64,000 bases of DNA from Prodigiosinella aquatilis (GTDB lineage Bacteria; Pseudomonadota; Gammaproteobacteria; Enterobacterales; Enterobacteriaceae), in NCBI GenBank assembly GCA_030388725.1, contig CP128857.1, forward strand, positions 3,348,001 through 3,412,000, given 5' to 3'. Shown one piece after another: positions 36,381-45,282 of the stretch. A program made the position numbers and the translations under genes. The stretch's first letter is position 1. The number at the start of each line of letters is the position of its first letter. Under the pieces are notes generated by a model that was not told the origin of the DNA, did no database searches, and was given only the letters and a program-made list of their open reading frames with translations.

Positions 36381-37181
36381 TTAGTAAACCGACTTGCTGC
36401 GGTGAATAACCGGGGTCGGCAGGGTAGTAAAACGGGCTGCCAGCGCTTCTGCCGAGCGGGCCAGTAATGTGGTATCGACGCCGACCGCAACAAACAACGC
36501 GCCACGTTCCAGGTAGTGCTGCGCCCGTTTTTCATTGGCCATCAGGATGCCCGGTGCCTTGTCGGCCGCCAGGATCCTGTCAATGGCTTGTTCAATCACC
36601 GCCTGAACGTCCGAGTGCGTGGGATTACCGGGAAACCCCATATCCGCACTCAAATCCGCCGGTCCGATAAACACGCCATCTACGCCCTCAACCGCCAGAA
36701 TAGCGTCCAGATTTTCCACACCCTGACGCGTCTCAATCTGCACCAGTACGCAGATCTGCTCATCAGCCCGCACCAGGTAATCGGCGATACGATTCCAGCG
36801 CGAGGCGCGTGCCAACGCACTGCCTACGCCTCGTATCCCATGGGGTGGGTAACGACAGGCTTTTACCGCCAACTCGGCGTCTGCTGCGGTTTGTACCATC
36901 GGGATCAGCAGCGTCTGGGCACCGGTATCCAGCAATTGTTTGATGATCACCGGGTCATTCCACGGCGGACGCACCACCGGATGACTGTTATAGGGCGCGA
37001 TGGCTTGCAACTGTCCCAACACGGAACGCACGTCGTTGGGTGCGTGCTCACCATCAATCATCAGCCAGTGAAAACCAGCTCCTGCCAATAGTTCGGCGCT
37101 ATAGCTGTTGGCCAGCCCGAGCCACAAACCAATCTGTGGCTGCTTCTCCCGCAGCGCCTGTTTAAACACATTAATGAACAT
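36381..37181 (-). CDS. hpaI: 4-hydroxy-2-oxoheptane-1,7-dioate aldolase
   Basis: A 266-residue class II, metal-dependent pyruvate aldolase. It splits 4-hydroxy-2-oxoheptanedioate into pyruvate and succinate semialdehyde. The motifs MIDGEHAPNDV (catalytic region), VVRPPWNDPV, VQIETRQGVENLD (metal Glu) and FIGPADLSADMG (metal Asp) are all in place. It follows hpaH by 9 bases. Its semialdehyde product is the substrate for the aldehyde dehydrogenase encoded just upstream. Confidence 0.95.
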   Translation of the reverse strand: MFINVFKQALREKQPQIGLWLGLANSYSAELLAGAGFHWLMIDGEHAPNDVRSVLGQLQAIAPYNSHPVVRPPWNDPVIIKQLLDTGAQTLLIPMVQTAADAELAVKACRYPPHGIRGVGSALARASRWNRIADYLVRADEQICVLVQIETRQGVENLDAILAVEGVDGVFIGPADLSADMGFPGNPTHSDVQAVIEQAIDRILAADKAPGILMANEKRAQHYLERGALFVAVGVDTTLLARSAEALAARFTTLPTPVIHRSKSVY

Positions 37182-37190
37182 GCTTACTCC

Positions 37191-37994
37191 TTAAACGAAA
37201 CGGCAACTGATGGCACCCATCACACCGTAATCCACATGGAAGGTGTCGCCTTTACGCGCCGGCACCGGCCGGGTGAACGATCCTCCGAGGATGATTTGGC
37301 CCGCTTCCAGCTGAACGTCATAGGGTGCCAGTTTATTTGCCAGCCAAGCCACACCGTTGGCCGGATGGTTAAGTACCGCCGCCGCCACACCAGACTCCTC
37401 AATAACGCCGTTGCGATACATCAACGCTGCAATCCAGCGTAGATCCAGTGCATCGGGTTTAATCGGGCGTCCCCCCATCACGACCCCCGCATTGGCCGCA
37501 TTGTCTGAAATGGTGTCGAACACCTTGCGCGGACGTTGCTCCACCGGGTCGATGCCGTGGCAACGCGCATCAATGATTTCCAGCGCCGGGATGATATAGT
37601 CGGTGGCGTTATACACGTCGAACAGCGAGCAATTCGGGCCACGCAGCGGTTTCGCCAGCACAAAGGCCAGTTCGACCTCAACACGCGGCACAATGAAGCG
37701 ATCAATGGGAATATCACTGCCATCGTTAAAGAACATATCGTCCAGCAAGGCACCATAATCAGGTTCGTCAATTTGCGAACTGGCTTGCATCGCTTTCGAG
37801 GTCAGCCCAATCTTGTGCCCTTTCAGTACGCGACCTTCGGCGATTTTGGTTGACACCCACCGGCGCTGAATCGCATAGGCGTCATCAATAGTTATCTCCG
37901 GGTGACGCAACGAAAGCTGGCGAATCTGTTCGCGATTTTTCTCGGCCTGATGCAGCTCACCAGCCAGGCTATTAATGGTTTCCGCATTCAGCAT
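37191..37994 (-). CDS. hpaH: 2-oxo-hepta-3-ene-1,7-dioate hydratase
   Basis: A 267-residue hydratase of the fumarylacetoacetase-like/MhpD group that adds water to 2-oxohept-3-enedioate. The motifs KGHKIGLTSKAMQ, the metal-site region VPRVEVELAFVL, and GGSFTRPVPA at the C-terminus fit the family and length. Its start overlaps the end of the upstream aldehyde dehydrogenase by 7 bases, so the two are coupled. Confidence 0.95.
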   Translation of the reverse strand: MLNAETINSLAGELHQAEKNREQIRQLSLRHPEITIDDAYAIQRRWVSTKIAEGRVLKGHKIGLTSKAMQASSQIDEPDYGALLDDMFFNDGSDIPIDRFIVPRVEVELAFVLAKPLRGPNCSLFDVYNATDYIIPALEIIDARCHGIDPVEQRPRKVFDTISDNAANAGVVMGGRPIKPDALDLRWIAALMYRNGVIEESGVAAAVLNHPANGVAWLANKLAPYDVQLEAGQIILGGSFTRPVPARKGDTFHVDYGVMGAISCRFV

Positions 37995-39463
37995 GGTGAC
38001 ACTCCTGTTTCGCCCATTCCGCCAAAGCAGAGATATTTCACTTCCAGATATTCATCAATGCCGTAGCGGGAACCTTCGCGCCCCAGACCAGATTGTTTAA
38101 CCCCGCCAAACGGCGCCACCTCGTTGGACATCAGGCCTTCATTGATGCCGACCATACCGCTCTCCAGCGCTTCGGCGACACGCCAGACCCGCTGCACATT
38201 TTGCGACCAGAAATAGGCCGCCAGGCCAGTCTCCGTGGCGTTGGCCAGGTCAATGGCCTCCTGTTCGTCATGAAAACGGAACAGCGGCGCAACCGGGCCG
38301 AAAGTTTCTTCATGAGCGATACGCATCTTCGTCGTGACATTTGACAGCACTGTAGGCTGGAAAAACTGCCCACCCAACGCATGCGGTTTGCCGCCGGTCA
38401 ACAGCGTTGCTCCCAACGACAGCGCATCGGCGATATGTTCTTCCACCTTGCGACAGGCTGCGGACGTGATGAGCGGGCCCTGTTGCGCCTTGCTGTCACT
38501 GGCTGGCGCTACCTTCAGCTCGGCAACGGCTTTCGCAAATCGCCCGGCAAAAGCGTCATAGATACCGTCCTGCACCAGAATACGGTTGGCACACACACAG
38601 GTCTGGCCGCTGTTGCGGAATTTGGCGGCCAGAGCCCCGGCGACCGCGCTGTTCAGGTCAGCATCGTCAAAGACGATCAGCGGGGCATTGCCGCCCAACT
38701 CCAGCGACAGTTTTTTTACCGTGTCGGCGCTCTGTGCCATCAACAGCTTGCCGACACGCGTTGAGCCAGTGAATGACAGCTTGCGCACCACATCGCTGGC
38801 GGTCAGCGTCGCGCCGATAGTCGCCGCATCAGACGATGTCACGATATTCAGAACCCCTTTCGGCAAACCGGCTTCCTCAGCCAACACCGCCAGTGCCAGT
38901 GCCGACAACGGGGTTTCAGCGGCCGGTTTTAATACCACAGTGCAACCCGCCGCCAGTGCCGGCCCGACTTTGCGGGTAATCATCGCATTGGGAAAGTTCC
39001 AGGGGGTGATGGCCGCCACCACGCCGATCGGCTGTCTGATAGTGACCAGCCGGCGGCTAACCGTCGGAGAAGGGATGGTTTCGCCATAAGTACGTTTCCC
39101 CTCCTCCGCGAACCATTCGATAAAACTGGCACCGTAGGCAATTTCACTCATGGATTCATTAAGCGGTTTTCCCTGCTCCTGGCTTAGCAACTGCGCCAGT
39201 GGCATCTGATACAGCATGATCAGTTTGTGCCAGCGCTTAAGAATGGCACTGCGTTCATGCGCACTGGTTTTGCGCCAACTTTTTTGCGCCTGCTCTGCGG
39301 CAGCAATCGCCTGCCGGGTTTCGGCTTCTCCCACATCCGCCACACTGGCAATCACGTCGCCGCTGGCTGGATCGGTTACGTTGAACTGTTTGCCATTCAA
39401 GGCATCGACCCACTCACCGTCGATGTAAGCCTGATGGCGTAACAACTGCAGTTCATTTCTCAT
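37988..39463 (-). CDS. gabD: Succinate-semialdehyde dehydrogenase, inside the hpa operon
   Basis: A 491-residue aldehyde dehydrogenase of the GabD group. The ATG at 39463 (MRNELQLLRHQAYIDGEW) has an AAGGA ribosome site. Catalytic Glu is in LELGGNAP and Cys in NSGQTCVCANR; the N-terminal cofactor region ITPWNFPNAMI is normal. It lies between hpaF and hpaH, where E. coli W has no such gene. Its substrate is the product of HpaI, so the operon takes 4-hydroxyphenylacetate to pyruvate and succinate. NADP preference is inferred from the family. Confidence 0.9.
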   Translation of the reverse strand: MRNELQLLRHQAYIDGEWVDALNGKQFNVTDPASGDVIASVADVGEAETRQAIAAAEQAQKSWRKTSAHERSAILKRWHKLIMLYQMPLAQLLSQEQGKPLNESMSEIAYGASFIEWFAEEGKRTYGETIPSPTVSRRLVTIRQPIGVVAAITPWNFPNAMITRKVGPALAAGCTVVLKPAAETPLSALALAVLAEEAGLPKGVLNIVTSSDAATIGATLTASDVVRKLSFTGSTRVGKLLMAQSADTVKKLSLELGGNAPLIVFDDADLNSAVAGALAAKFRNSGQTCVCANRILVQDGIYDAFAGRFAKAVAELKVAPASDSKAQQGPLITSAACRKVEEHIADALSLGATLLTGGKPHALGGQFFQPTVLSNVTTKMRIAHEETFGPVAPLFRFHDEQEAIDLANATETGLAAYFWSQNVQRVWRVAEALESGMVGINEGLMSNEVAPFGGVKQSGLGREGSRYGIDEYLEVKYLCFGGMGETGVSPC

Positions 39464-39473
39464 GATTTTTCCT

Positions 39474-39854
39474 TCAGCGAAACAGTGCATGAACGTTGTT
39501 CTGTTTGAAATTGAGGACTGGATGTAACTCCTCCACCACCAATGACAACGCCAGATAACGCTCGGCCATCAGCTCGGCAAAATGCGCCTGAATACAGGCG
39601 AACAGGGATATCATCACCGGTTGTAGCGCCGCCAGATCCCGGCCGTGACCGATTTTCAGTGTCATATGGACAAAAGCGTAATCTTGTTTACCGTCAGCCA
39701 TCTGCCAGGTATCAATCCAGTGCGCCCGGCTGCGAATCCCGCCGAGTGGAAAAATGCCGCTGTCCGCCAGTAACGTGTTGACTTGGGCAAACAGCACTGG
39801 CAGACGTGCCTGCTGACGAATATTTTCGGTACATTCCGTCACAAAATGGGGCAT
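39474..39854 (-). CDS. hpaF: 5-carboxymethyl-2-hydroxymuconate isomerase
   Basis: A 126-residue enzyme of the tautomerase fold. After the initiator Met the catalytic Pro2 is present (MPHFVTECTENIRQQA), followed by FVHMTLKIGHGRDLAALQPV, the core of the CHMI family. Length is standard. It lies between hpaD and gabD, 10 bases before the gabD start. Confidence 0.94.
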   Translation of the reverse strand: MPHFVTECTENIRQQARLPVLFAQVNTLLADSGIFPLGGIRSRAHWIDTWQMADGKQDYAFVHMTLKIGHGRDLAALQPVMISLFACIQAHFAELMAERYLALSLVVEELHPVLNFKQNNVHALFR

Positions 39855-39942
39855 AACAAACTCCTGTATTCAGTATTCAGGGACGGCAAAAGGCGTCCCT
39901 GTCGGCAATAAGGGCATGCCAATTTCTGTGTTAACGATGATC

Positions 39943-40794
39943 TCAGACGGTCAGCGGGAAAACGGCGTTGACTTGCCCAGTGCCGGAGCTGGGGAACAGT
40001 TCGGTCACAAACTCCACGTGACCACGATAAGTATCCCAGCCCATCAGCCCCATCAACATGACGGTGTCATGCATGTTTCCTTCGCCATAGCAGTAGTCGG
40101 CATATTCCGGCAACATGCGGCAGAATTCGGCGAACAAGCCCTCACGCCATAGCTTCACGACGCGTTTATCCATCTGCTTATCGAACTCGCGTGTCCAGGC
40201 GTTCATGCCCTGTTCAGCACGTTGATCGTCGATGAAACGGTGAGAAAGCGATCCACTGGCCAGTACGGCTACCGTACCATCATATTTTTCGATGGCGCGG
40301 CGCACCGCTTCCCCCATACGACGGCTGTCGGCAAAGTCATGCACGGTGCAGAAGGCAGAGAGAGAAACCACGTTGAAGTAACGATCGCTGTTCATGTATC
40401 GCATCGGCACCAGCGTGCCATATTCAAGACTCAGGGTTTCGATGGCATGAGCCTTGGCCCGCACACCATGGGCCGAAGCTTCCTCGGCAATCAGATAACC
40501 CAGTTCCGGATTACCGTCATATTCGTACTCCATGTCTCGAATAAAGTGTGGTAGTTCGTGGCTGGTGTAGACACCTTTATAGTGACGATTACAGTTAATG
40601 TGGTACGCACTGTTCACCAGCCAGTGCGTGTCAAACACCACGACCGTATCGACGCCCAGCTCACGGCAGCGTCGGCTGATTTCCCGGTGTCCATCGATAG
40701 CGGCCTGACGACAACCGTGGTACTGACCCGGTAATTCCGACAGGTACATCGAAGGAACGTGGGTAATTTTTGCTGCTAACGCTAACTTGCCCAT
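39943..40794 (-). CDS. hpaD: 3,4-dihydroxyphenylacetate 2,3-dioxygenase
   Basis: A 283-residue extradiol ring-cleavage enzyme (LigB fold) that opens homoprotocatechuate. Metal and acid/base residues are visible in ITHVPSMYLSELPGQYHGCR and FDTHWLVNSAYHIN, and in LASGSLSHRF. The length is that of E. coli HpaD. It follows hpaE by 9 bases. Confidence 0.95.
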   Translation of the reverse strand: MGKLALAAKITHVPSMYLSELPGQYHGCRQAAIDGHREISRRCRELGVDTVVVFDTHWLVNSAYHINCNRHYKGVYTSHELPHFIRDMEYEYDGNPELGYLIAEEASAHGVRAKAHAIETLSLEYGTLVPMRYMNSDRYFNVVSLSAFCTVHDFADSRRMGEAVRRAIEKYDGTVAVLASGSLSHRFIDDQRAEQGMNAWTREFDKQMDKRVVKLWREGLFAEFCRMLPEYADYCYGEGNMHDTVMLMGLMGWDTYRGHVEFVTELFPSSGTGQVNAVFPLTV

Positions 40795-40803
40795 CGGTGA
40801 CTC

Positions 40804-42258
40804 CTACTCACCCCATTTAGGGATGTGATGATCGCCAAAAGAGATACAAACGTTTTTCAGTTCTGCAAACACGTCAAGGCTGTATTCGCCGCCTTCACGA
40901 CCAGTACCGGAAGCTTTGATGCCGCCAAATGGCTGCCGCAGATCGCGCACATTCTGTGTGTTGACAAACACCATGCCAGCTTCAATGCCGCGCGACAGGC
41001 GCAATACCTTGCTAACATCCTGCGTCCAGAGATAGGAAGCCAGACCGTATTCCACATCGTTGGCCAGACGTAAACCTTCCGCTTCATCTTTGAATGGCAA
41101 CAGGCAGGCCACCGGACCGAAGATCTCCTCCTGTGCCACACGCATCCGGTTGTCGACATCGGCCAGCACCGTCGGACGAAGGAAATGCCCTTGACTTAGT
41201 CCCGCCGGTTTATCCGGGCCACCCGCCAGCAGCGTGGCGCCTTCTTCAATGCCGAGACGAATGTAGCGGGAAACTTTTTCCCAGTGTTGCTGACTGATCA
41301 GCGCGCCCACCTGAGTGTTGGGATCGGTGGGATCACCGACGCGCAAGCGATTGGCGCGTTCGGCAAAACGTTTAACAAATTCGGGATAGATACTTTGCTG
41401 GATAAAGATGCGTGAGCCTGCAGTACAGCGTTCGCCATTAAGCGAGAAGATGGTGAACAACGCCGCATCCAGCGCACGCTCAATATCCGCATCTTCAAAC
41501 ACCAGCACTGGCGACTTGCCACCCAGCTCCATGGAAAATTTTTTCAGCCCGGCGTTCTTCATGATCTGACGGCCGGTAGCGGTTCCTCCCGTGAAGGAGA
41601 TCGCGCGTACATCGTGATGACGCACCAGCGCATCCCCCGCCGTGGCACCATAACCCTGCACCACATTCAGCACACCCGGCGGAATCCCCGCCTCCAACGC
41701 CAACTCGCCCAGACGATCGGCGCTGAGTGGCGACAATTCGGACATTTTCAGCACTGCGGTATTTCCCAGCGCCAGACAGGGTGCTGTTTTCCAGGTTGCC
41801 GTCATAAACGGGACATTCCACGGCGATACCAACGCACAAACACCCACCGGTTGCAGCAATGTATAGTTGAGCATCGTGCTATCCACCGGATAGGTCCGCC
41901 CATTCATCTGCTGACATGTTTCTGCAAAGAAGTCGAAGTTGTGTGACGCCCGCGGGATCAGCACATTTTTGGTCTGATGAATCGGCAGGCCGGTATCGGC
42001 GGTTTCCAGTTCGGCAATCGCCGATACGTTCTGGTCGATCAATTCACCCAAACGGCGCATCAGACGTGCGCGCTCTTTCATCGGGGTATCGGCCCATTTC
42101 GGGAATGCATTTTTCGCCGCTGCTACTGCCTGATGGATCTCTTTTTCCCCACCGGAAGCGACTTCCGCCAGCACCGCTCCGGTTGCCGGATTGATGGTGG
42201 TAAAGTAGTCATCGCTACTGACATTTTTACCATTAATCCAATGATTTATTTTTTTCAT
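40804..42258 (-). CDS. hpaE: 5-carboxymethyl-2-hydroxymuconate semialdehyde dehydrogenase
   Basis: A 484-residue aldehyde dehydrogenase that oxidises the ring-cleavage semialdehyde with NAD. It has SPWNVPFMTATWK, the catalytic Glu in MELGGKSPVLVFED, and Cys in NGERCTAGSR. It overlaps hpaG by 4 bases (ATGA type) and precedes hpaD, as in E. coli. Confidence 0.95.
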   Translation of the reverse strand: MKKINHWINGKNVSSDDYFTTINPATGAVLAEVASGGEKEIHQAVAAAKNAFPKWADTPMKERARLMRRLGELIDQNVSAIAELETADTGLPIHQTKNVLIPRASHNFDFFAETCQQMNGRTYPVDSTMLNYTLLQPVGVCALVSPWNVPFMTATWKTAPCLALGNTAVLKMSELSPLSADRLGELALEAGIPPGVLNVVQGYGATAGDALVRHHDVRAISFTGGTATGRQIMKNAGLKKFSMELGGKSPVLVFEDADIERALDAALFTIFSLNGERCTAGSRIFIQQSIYPEFVKRFAERANRLRVGDPTDPNTQVGALISQQHWEKVSRYIRLGIEEGATLLAGGPDKPAGLSQGHFLRPTVLADVDNRMRVAQEEIFGPVACLLPFKDEAEGLRLANDVEYGLASYLWTQDVSKVLRLSRGIEAGMVFVNTQNVRDLRQPFGGIKASGTGREGGEYSLDVFAELKNVCISFGDHHIPKWGE

Positions 42259-43538
42259 TCCAGGCTATCCTCAAACTGTTGTTCACTGACGATCCGGTTG
42301 GTTAAGCGACCAACACCCTCCACTTCCACCACTACTTCATCGCCGGGTTTCACATCGGCCAAGCCTTTTGGTGTGCCGGTGGCAATCATGTCGCCGGGCT
42401 GCAACGTCATGAATTCGCTCAGCCAGGCGACCAGAAAAGGCACATCAAATACCATGTTGCAGGTATTGCCAGACTGACGTAACTCGCCATTCACAAAGGT
42501 TTTCAATTGCAAGTTTTGCGCATCGGGAATCAACTCGCGCGGTACGATGGTGTGTAGCAGCGGCGTGAGCGTGTCGCGACTTTTCACCCGCAGGTTGGGG
42601 CGATAATAGTTTTCCAGATAATCGCGCACCGCATAGTCATTACACACGGTGTACCCCTGCACATATTCAAGCGCCTGTTCACGACTGACGTTGCGCGCGG
42701 TTTTACCGATCACCACCACTAACTCCGCCTCGTAATGCATGTATTCCAGATGATCCGGGCGCACGCTGACAGCGTTGTCACCGGTCAACGTATTAGGTGC
42801 CTTGATGAAAACCAACGGCTCTTCCGGTGCATTGAAATCCAGTTCCGTGGCATGGTCGGCATAGTTCAGCCCCAACGCAAACAGCGTTGGATAGGCATCA
42901 GGCTGTTCCATCTCAATGGCTTGGTTCGTGAAATGGTTAGTCAGGGATGGCAAGCCATCAGCGTTGATGACCACCGTGTCTCCCGCCATGACCGGCACAC
43001 GTTGCTGCGGTGTGCCCAGTAGAATGAGATCGCCTGGCTGAAGCGTGGCGAAATCACTCAATGCAGCGATCAACGTTGCCGCGTCACGATGCAGTTCTGA
43101 CGTCGACCAGCGCTGCTTCACCACGCCGTTGACTTCGGTGACAATGTCCAGCGCACTGACATCCTGAATCCCGCTCATTTCACCAATCGGGCAGAAACCA
43201 TCACGACATTTCGCTTTGATGGCTGGCCGGTAGAAGCTCTTTTCCGCCAGACTCAGCTCATTCACCAGCACATAACCGGCGATATATTGCGGGGCATCCG
43301 TCGAGGCCACTTTGCGTGCTTTTTTACCCATCACCACCGCCAGTGTGCCGCCGCTGAAAACCTGCTGCCCTGACGGCAAAGAGATCATGTCCTGATCGCA
43401 GCAATGGGTATTACGCGGTTTGATAAACCAAACTGGTGTTTTGGGTGGCGTCTTATAGGGCGCCAAATGGAAATCCTCATCCCAGGCCGCGATCTGAGAT
43501 GAGTGGTTTAACGCGACAGCAAATACAGACCTCTTCAT
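42255..43538 (-). CDS. hpaG: Bifunctional OPET decarboxylase/HHDD isomerase
   Basis: A 427-residue protein made of two fumarylacetoacetase-like halves in tandem, as in E. coli HpaG. The second half has LGLNYADHATELDFNAPEEP, VVVIGKTARNVS and FDVPFLVAWLS with the metal Glu/Asp residues; the first half is a diverged repeat (VVMGKKARKV). It decarboxylates 5-oxopent-3-ene-1,2,5-tricarboxylate and isomerises the product. It is the first gene of the degradative operon, behind an intergenic region with HpaR and CRP-like sites. Confidence 0.94.
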   Translation of the reverse strand: MKRSVFAVALNHSSQIAAWDEDFHLAPYKTPPKTPVWFIKPRNTHCCDQDMISLPSGQQVFSGGTLAVVMGKKARKVASTDAPQYIAGYVLVNELSLAEKSFYRPAIKAKCRDGFCPIGEMSGIQDVSALDIVTEVNGVVKQRWSTSELHRDAATLIAALSDFATLQPGDLILLGTPQQRVPVMAGDTVVINADGLPSLTNHFTNQAIEMEQPDAYPTLFALGLNYADHATELDFNAPEEPLVFIKAPNTLTGDNAVSVRPDHLEYMHYEAELVVVIGKTARNVSREQALEYVQGYTVCNDYAVRDYLENYYRPNLRVKSRDTLTPLLHTIVPRELIPDAQNLQLKTFVNGELRQSGNTCNMVFDVPFLVAWLSEFMTLQPGDMIATGTPKGLADVKPGDEVVVEVEGVGRLTNRIVSEQQFEDSLE

Positions 43539-43580
43539 TATTGTCTTTCCTCACACGAGAACATGTCCTGCACGCTATTG

Positions 43581-43594
43581 TTAACATGTTAATG
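43581..43594. promoter_or_regulatory. Probable HpaR operator near hpaG
   Basis: The palindromic 14-mer TTAACATGTTAATG lies 43 bases before the hpaG start. A near-identical copy lies at 43766-43779, so both are taken as sites for the MarR-type repressor encoded by hpaR in the same gap. Confidence 0.6.
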
Positions 43595-43747
43595 ACATAA
43601 TTATTAGATCGGGTATGAAGAACAAATCAATCGAATGTTATGGAATTGTGATCCAGTTATCACTTAAACAATTAGAGTATAACTATATAATTTATATATA
43701 AAAAATATAAAATTTACGTTATTGTTAATTTTTTGTTATTTGATTTC

Positions 43748-43761
43748 GTGATAAAGATCAC
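43748..43761. promoter_or_regulatory. CRP-like site in the hpaG-hpaR gap
   Basis: GTGATAAAGATCAC has the CRP core GTGA-N6-TCAC. The hpaG promoter in E. coli is known to need cAMP-CRP. It lies next to the second HpaR-like palindrome. Confidence 0.6.
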
Positions 43762-43765
43762 TTTA

Positions 43766-43779
43766 TTAACTTGTTAATG
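43766..43779. promoter_or_regulatory. Probable HpaR operator near hpaR
   Basis: TTAACTTGTTAATG differs by one base from the palindrome at 43581-43594 and lies about 110 bases upstream of the hpaR start, fitting self-repression. Confidence 0.55.
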
Positions 43780-43886
43780 TTTTAGGATTTATTTTCATCG
43801 ATATGTTTTATTTGCTAGGCAGTTGGAGAGTCAGAAAATATACTGGGAATCAGCAATGCTTCAGATCACTCTTTGATGAAACCGGA

Positions 43887-44363
43887 ATGCTTATGCATGA
43901 ATCCCTGACAATTGCGTTACTTCAAGCGCGTGAAACGGCAATGCGTTTTTTCAGGCCGATACTGAACCGCCACAATCTTACTGAACAGCAGTGGCGCATT
44001 ATTCGTATTTTGGCGGAACGCCGTTCACTGGACTTTCACTCACTGGCAAGAGAAGCCTGTATTTTGCGGCCAAGCCTCACTGGCATCCTGACGCGGCTGG
44101 AGCGAGACGGGCTGGTTTTTCGTCTCAAGCCGCTTAACGATCAACGCAAATTGTTTGCTTCCCTGACACCTCAAGGCGTCACGCTTTACCAGCAAGCATG
44201 CAGCGAGATTGAAGCTGGCTATCAGCAAATAGAAGAGCAGTTTGGTCCGCAAAAAATGAAGCAGCTAAAAGCGTTGCTGTATGAATTTAACGCTCTGTGC
44301 GCCTCTGGCATGCAGGGTGAGACACAAGATATTGCCGCACTGCCACAGGATCTTACGGGGTAA
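43887..44363 (+). CDS. hpaR: MarR-family repressor of the hpa operon
   Basis: A MarR-type regulator of about 158 residues that represses hpaG-to-hpaX transcription until 4-hydroxyphenylacetate or homoprotocatechuate binds. Homology to E. coli HpaR starts at HESLTIALLQARETAMRFFR, so the start is the ATG at 43887 or 43893; the longer frame from 43803 is unlikely. The winged helix part is LAREACILRPSLTGILTRLE followed by DGLVFRLKPLNDQRK. It is divergent from hpaG with operator-like palindromes between. Confidence 0.94.
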   Translation: MLMHESLTIALLQARETAMRFFRPILNRHNLTEQQWRIIRILAERRSLDFHSLAREACILRPSLTGILTRLERDGLVFRLKPLNDQRKLFASLTPQGVTLYQQACSEIEAGYQQIEEQFGPQKMKQLKALLYEFNALCASGMQGETQDIAALPQDLTG

Positions 44364-44576
44364 CCAGGCGTTGCTTTATGGAAACATTTAGGGAAATCTT
44401 CACAGATTACGACGCCCGTCACACCCTCTCACTCTTTCGCGGCTTTATCGCTAATTATCAATCTATTACCAATAACACATCGAATACAACCAATTACGAT
44501 GTCAGGTTTGACTGCGCTTATGGATGGGCAATTGGTGCGCTTATAGAAACCAATAAGAAATTGTGAGGAATCCAGA

Positions 44577-45245
44577 ATGCCGAAAGTGACTTTAACAATA
44601 CAATCTGATGCGTTCATCTATAGCTGTCTGGAAAATATCACCCGGCTGATTCCCGGCTCGTTCGGCGCTTTCTATCTGGTGGATGAGCAACTGATGCCTC
44701 AGCAGCATATTTTATCCGGCATTTCCAAAGAGATGCATCAAAGCTATATGCGTGAATTTTTAGCGTTGGATCCGCTGCACCCAAAACGTTTCAACCATCA
44801 GCCAGTGACCTTCGCCGGGCTGGATGATACCTTTCGCAAAACCCCGTATTACCACCGGTTTATGAAACCGTATGCGATAGGCGATATGAACGAAATCTTT
44901 GTGCGTAAGCAGAAAAAGATTGTCGCCGCCCTTTCGCTGATGCGGGATAAACCCTTTACATCACAAGAGAGTATGCGCTTACGTGCCACCTTGCCGTTAA
45001 TAGAGGTGGCAACCGCGGAGTTATTACCCTCGGAAGCACCACAACGGCTGACACGCAAAGAGCAGGAAGTGGTGGAGATGATTCGCGAAGGAGCCTGCAA
45101 TAAACATATTGCCAGTCACCTTAATATTGCTCTTTCGACAGTAAAAACCCACCTGCGCAATATCTTCATCAAGACACACGCCAGCAATCGCACCGAACTG
45201 CTGCGTAATGTCAATGCAACATGGTATGAAAAGCGGATCAGCTAG
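44577..45245 (+). CDS. LuxR-type transcriptional regulator
   Basis: A 222-residue regulator with a C-terminal LuxR helix-turn-helix (LTRKEQEVVEMIREGACNKH, then LNIALSTVKTHLRNIF) and an N-terminal half of about 150 residues that is GAF- or autoinducer-domain-like in length but lacks a clear acyl-homoserine-lactone motif. It is convergent with the feaB-like gene and may control it or the nearby amidohydrolase; this is from position only. A terminator hairpin follows at once. Confidence 0.8.
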   Translation: MPKVTLTIQSDAFIYSCLENITRLIPGSFGAFYLVDEQLMPQQHILSGISKEMHQSYMREFLALDPLHPKRFNHQPVTFAGLDDTFRKTPYYHRFMKPYAIGDMNEIFVRKQKKIVAALSLMRDKPFTSQESMRLRATLPLIEVATAELLPSEAPQRLTRKEQEVVEMIREGACNKHIASHLNIALSTVKTHLRNIFIKTHASNRTELLRNVNATWYEKRIS

Positions 45246-45282
45246 GGCAGTATCATCATCGTCCTGCCCTGTTAACTTTTTT
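45244..45282 (+). terminator. Rho-independent terminator after the LuxR-type gene
   Basis: AGGGCAG (45244-45250) pairs with CTGCCCT (45264-45270), followed by GTTAACTTTTTT. It overlaps the end of the convergent feaB-like reading frame. Confidence 0.75.

Noticed and set aside
44378..44566. Open frame of 62 residues between hpaR and the LuxR-type gene
   Set aside because: No recognisable domain or good ribosome site; probably the regulator's leader.
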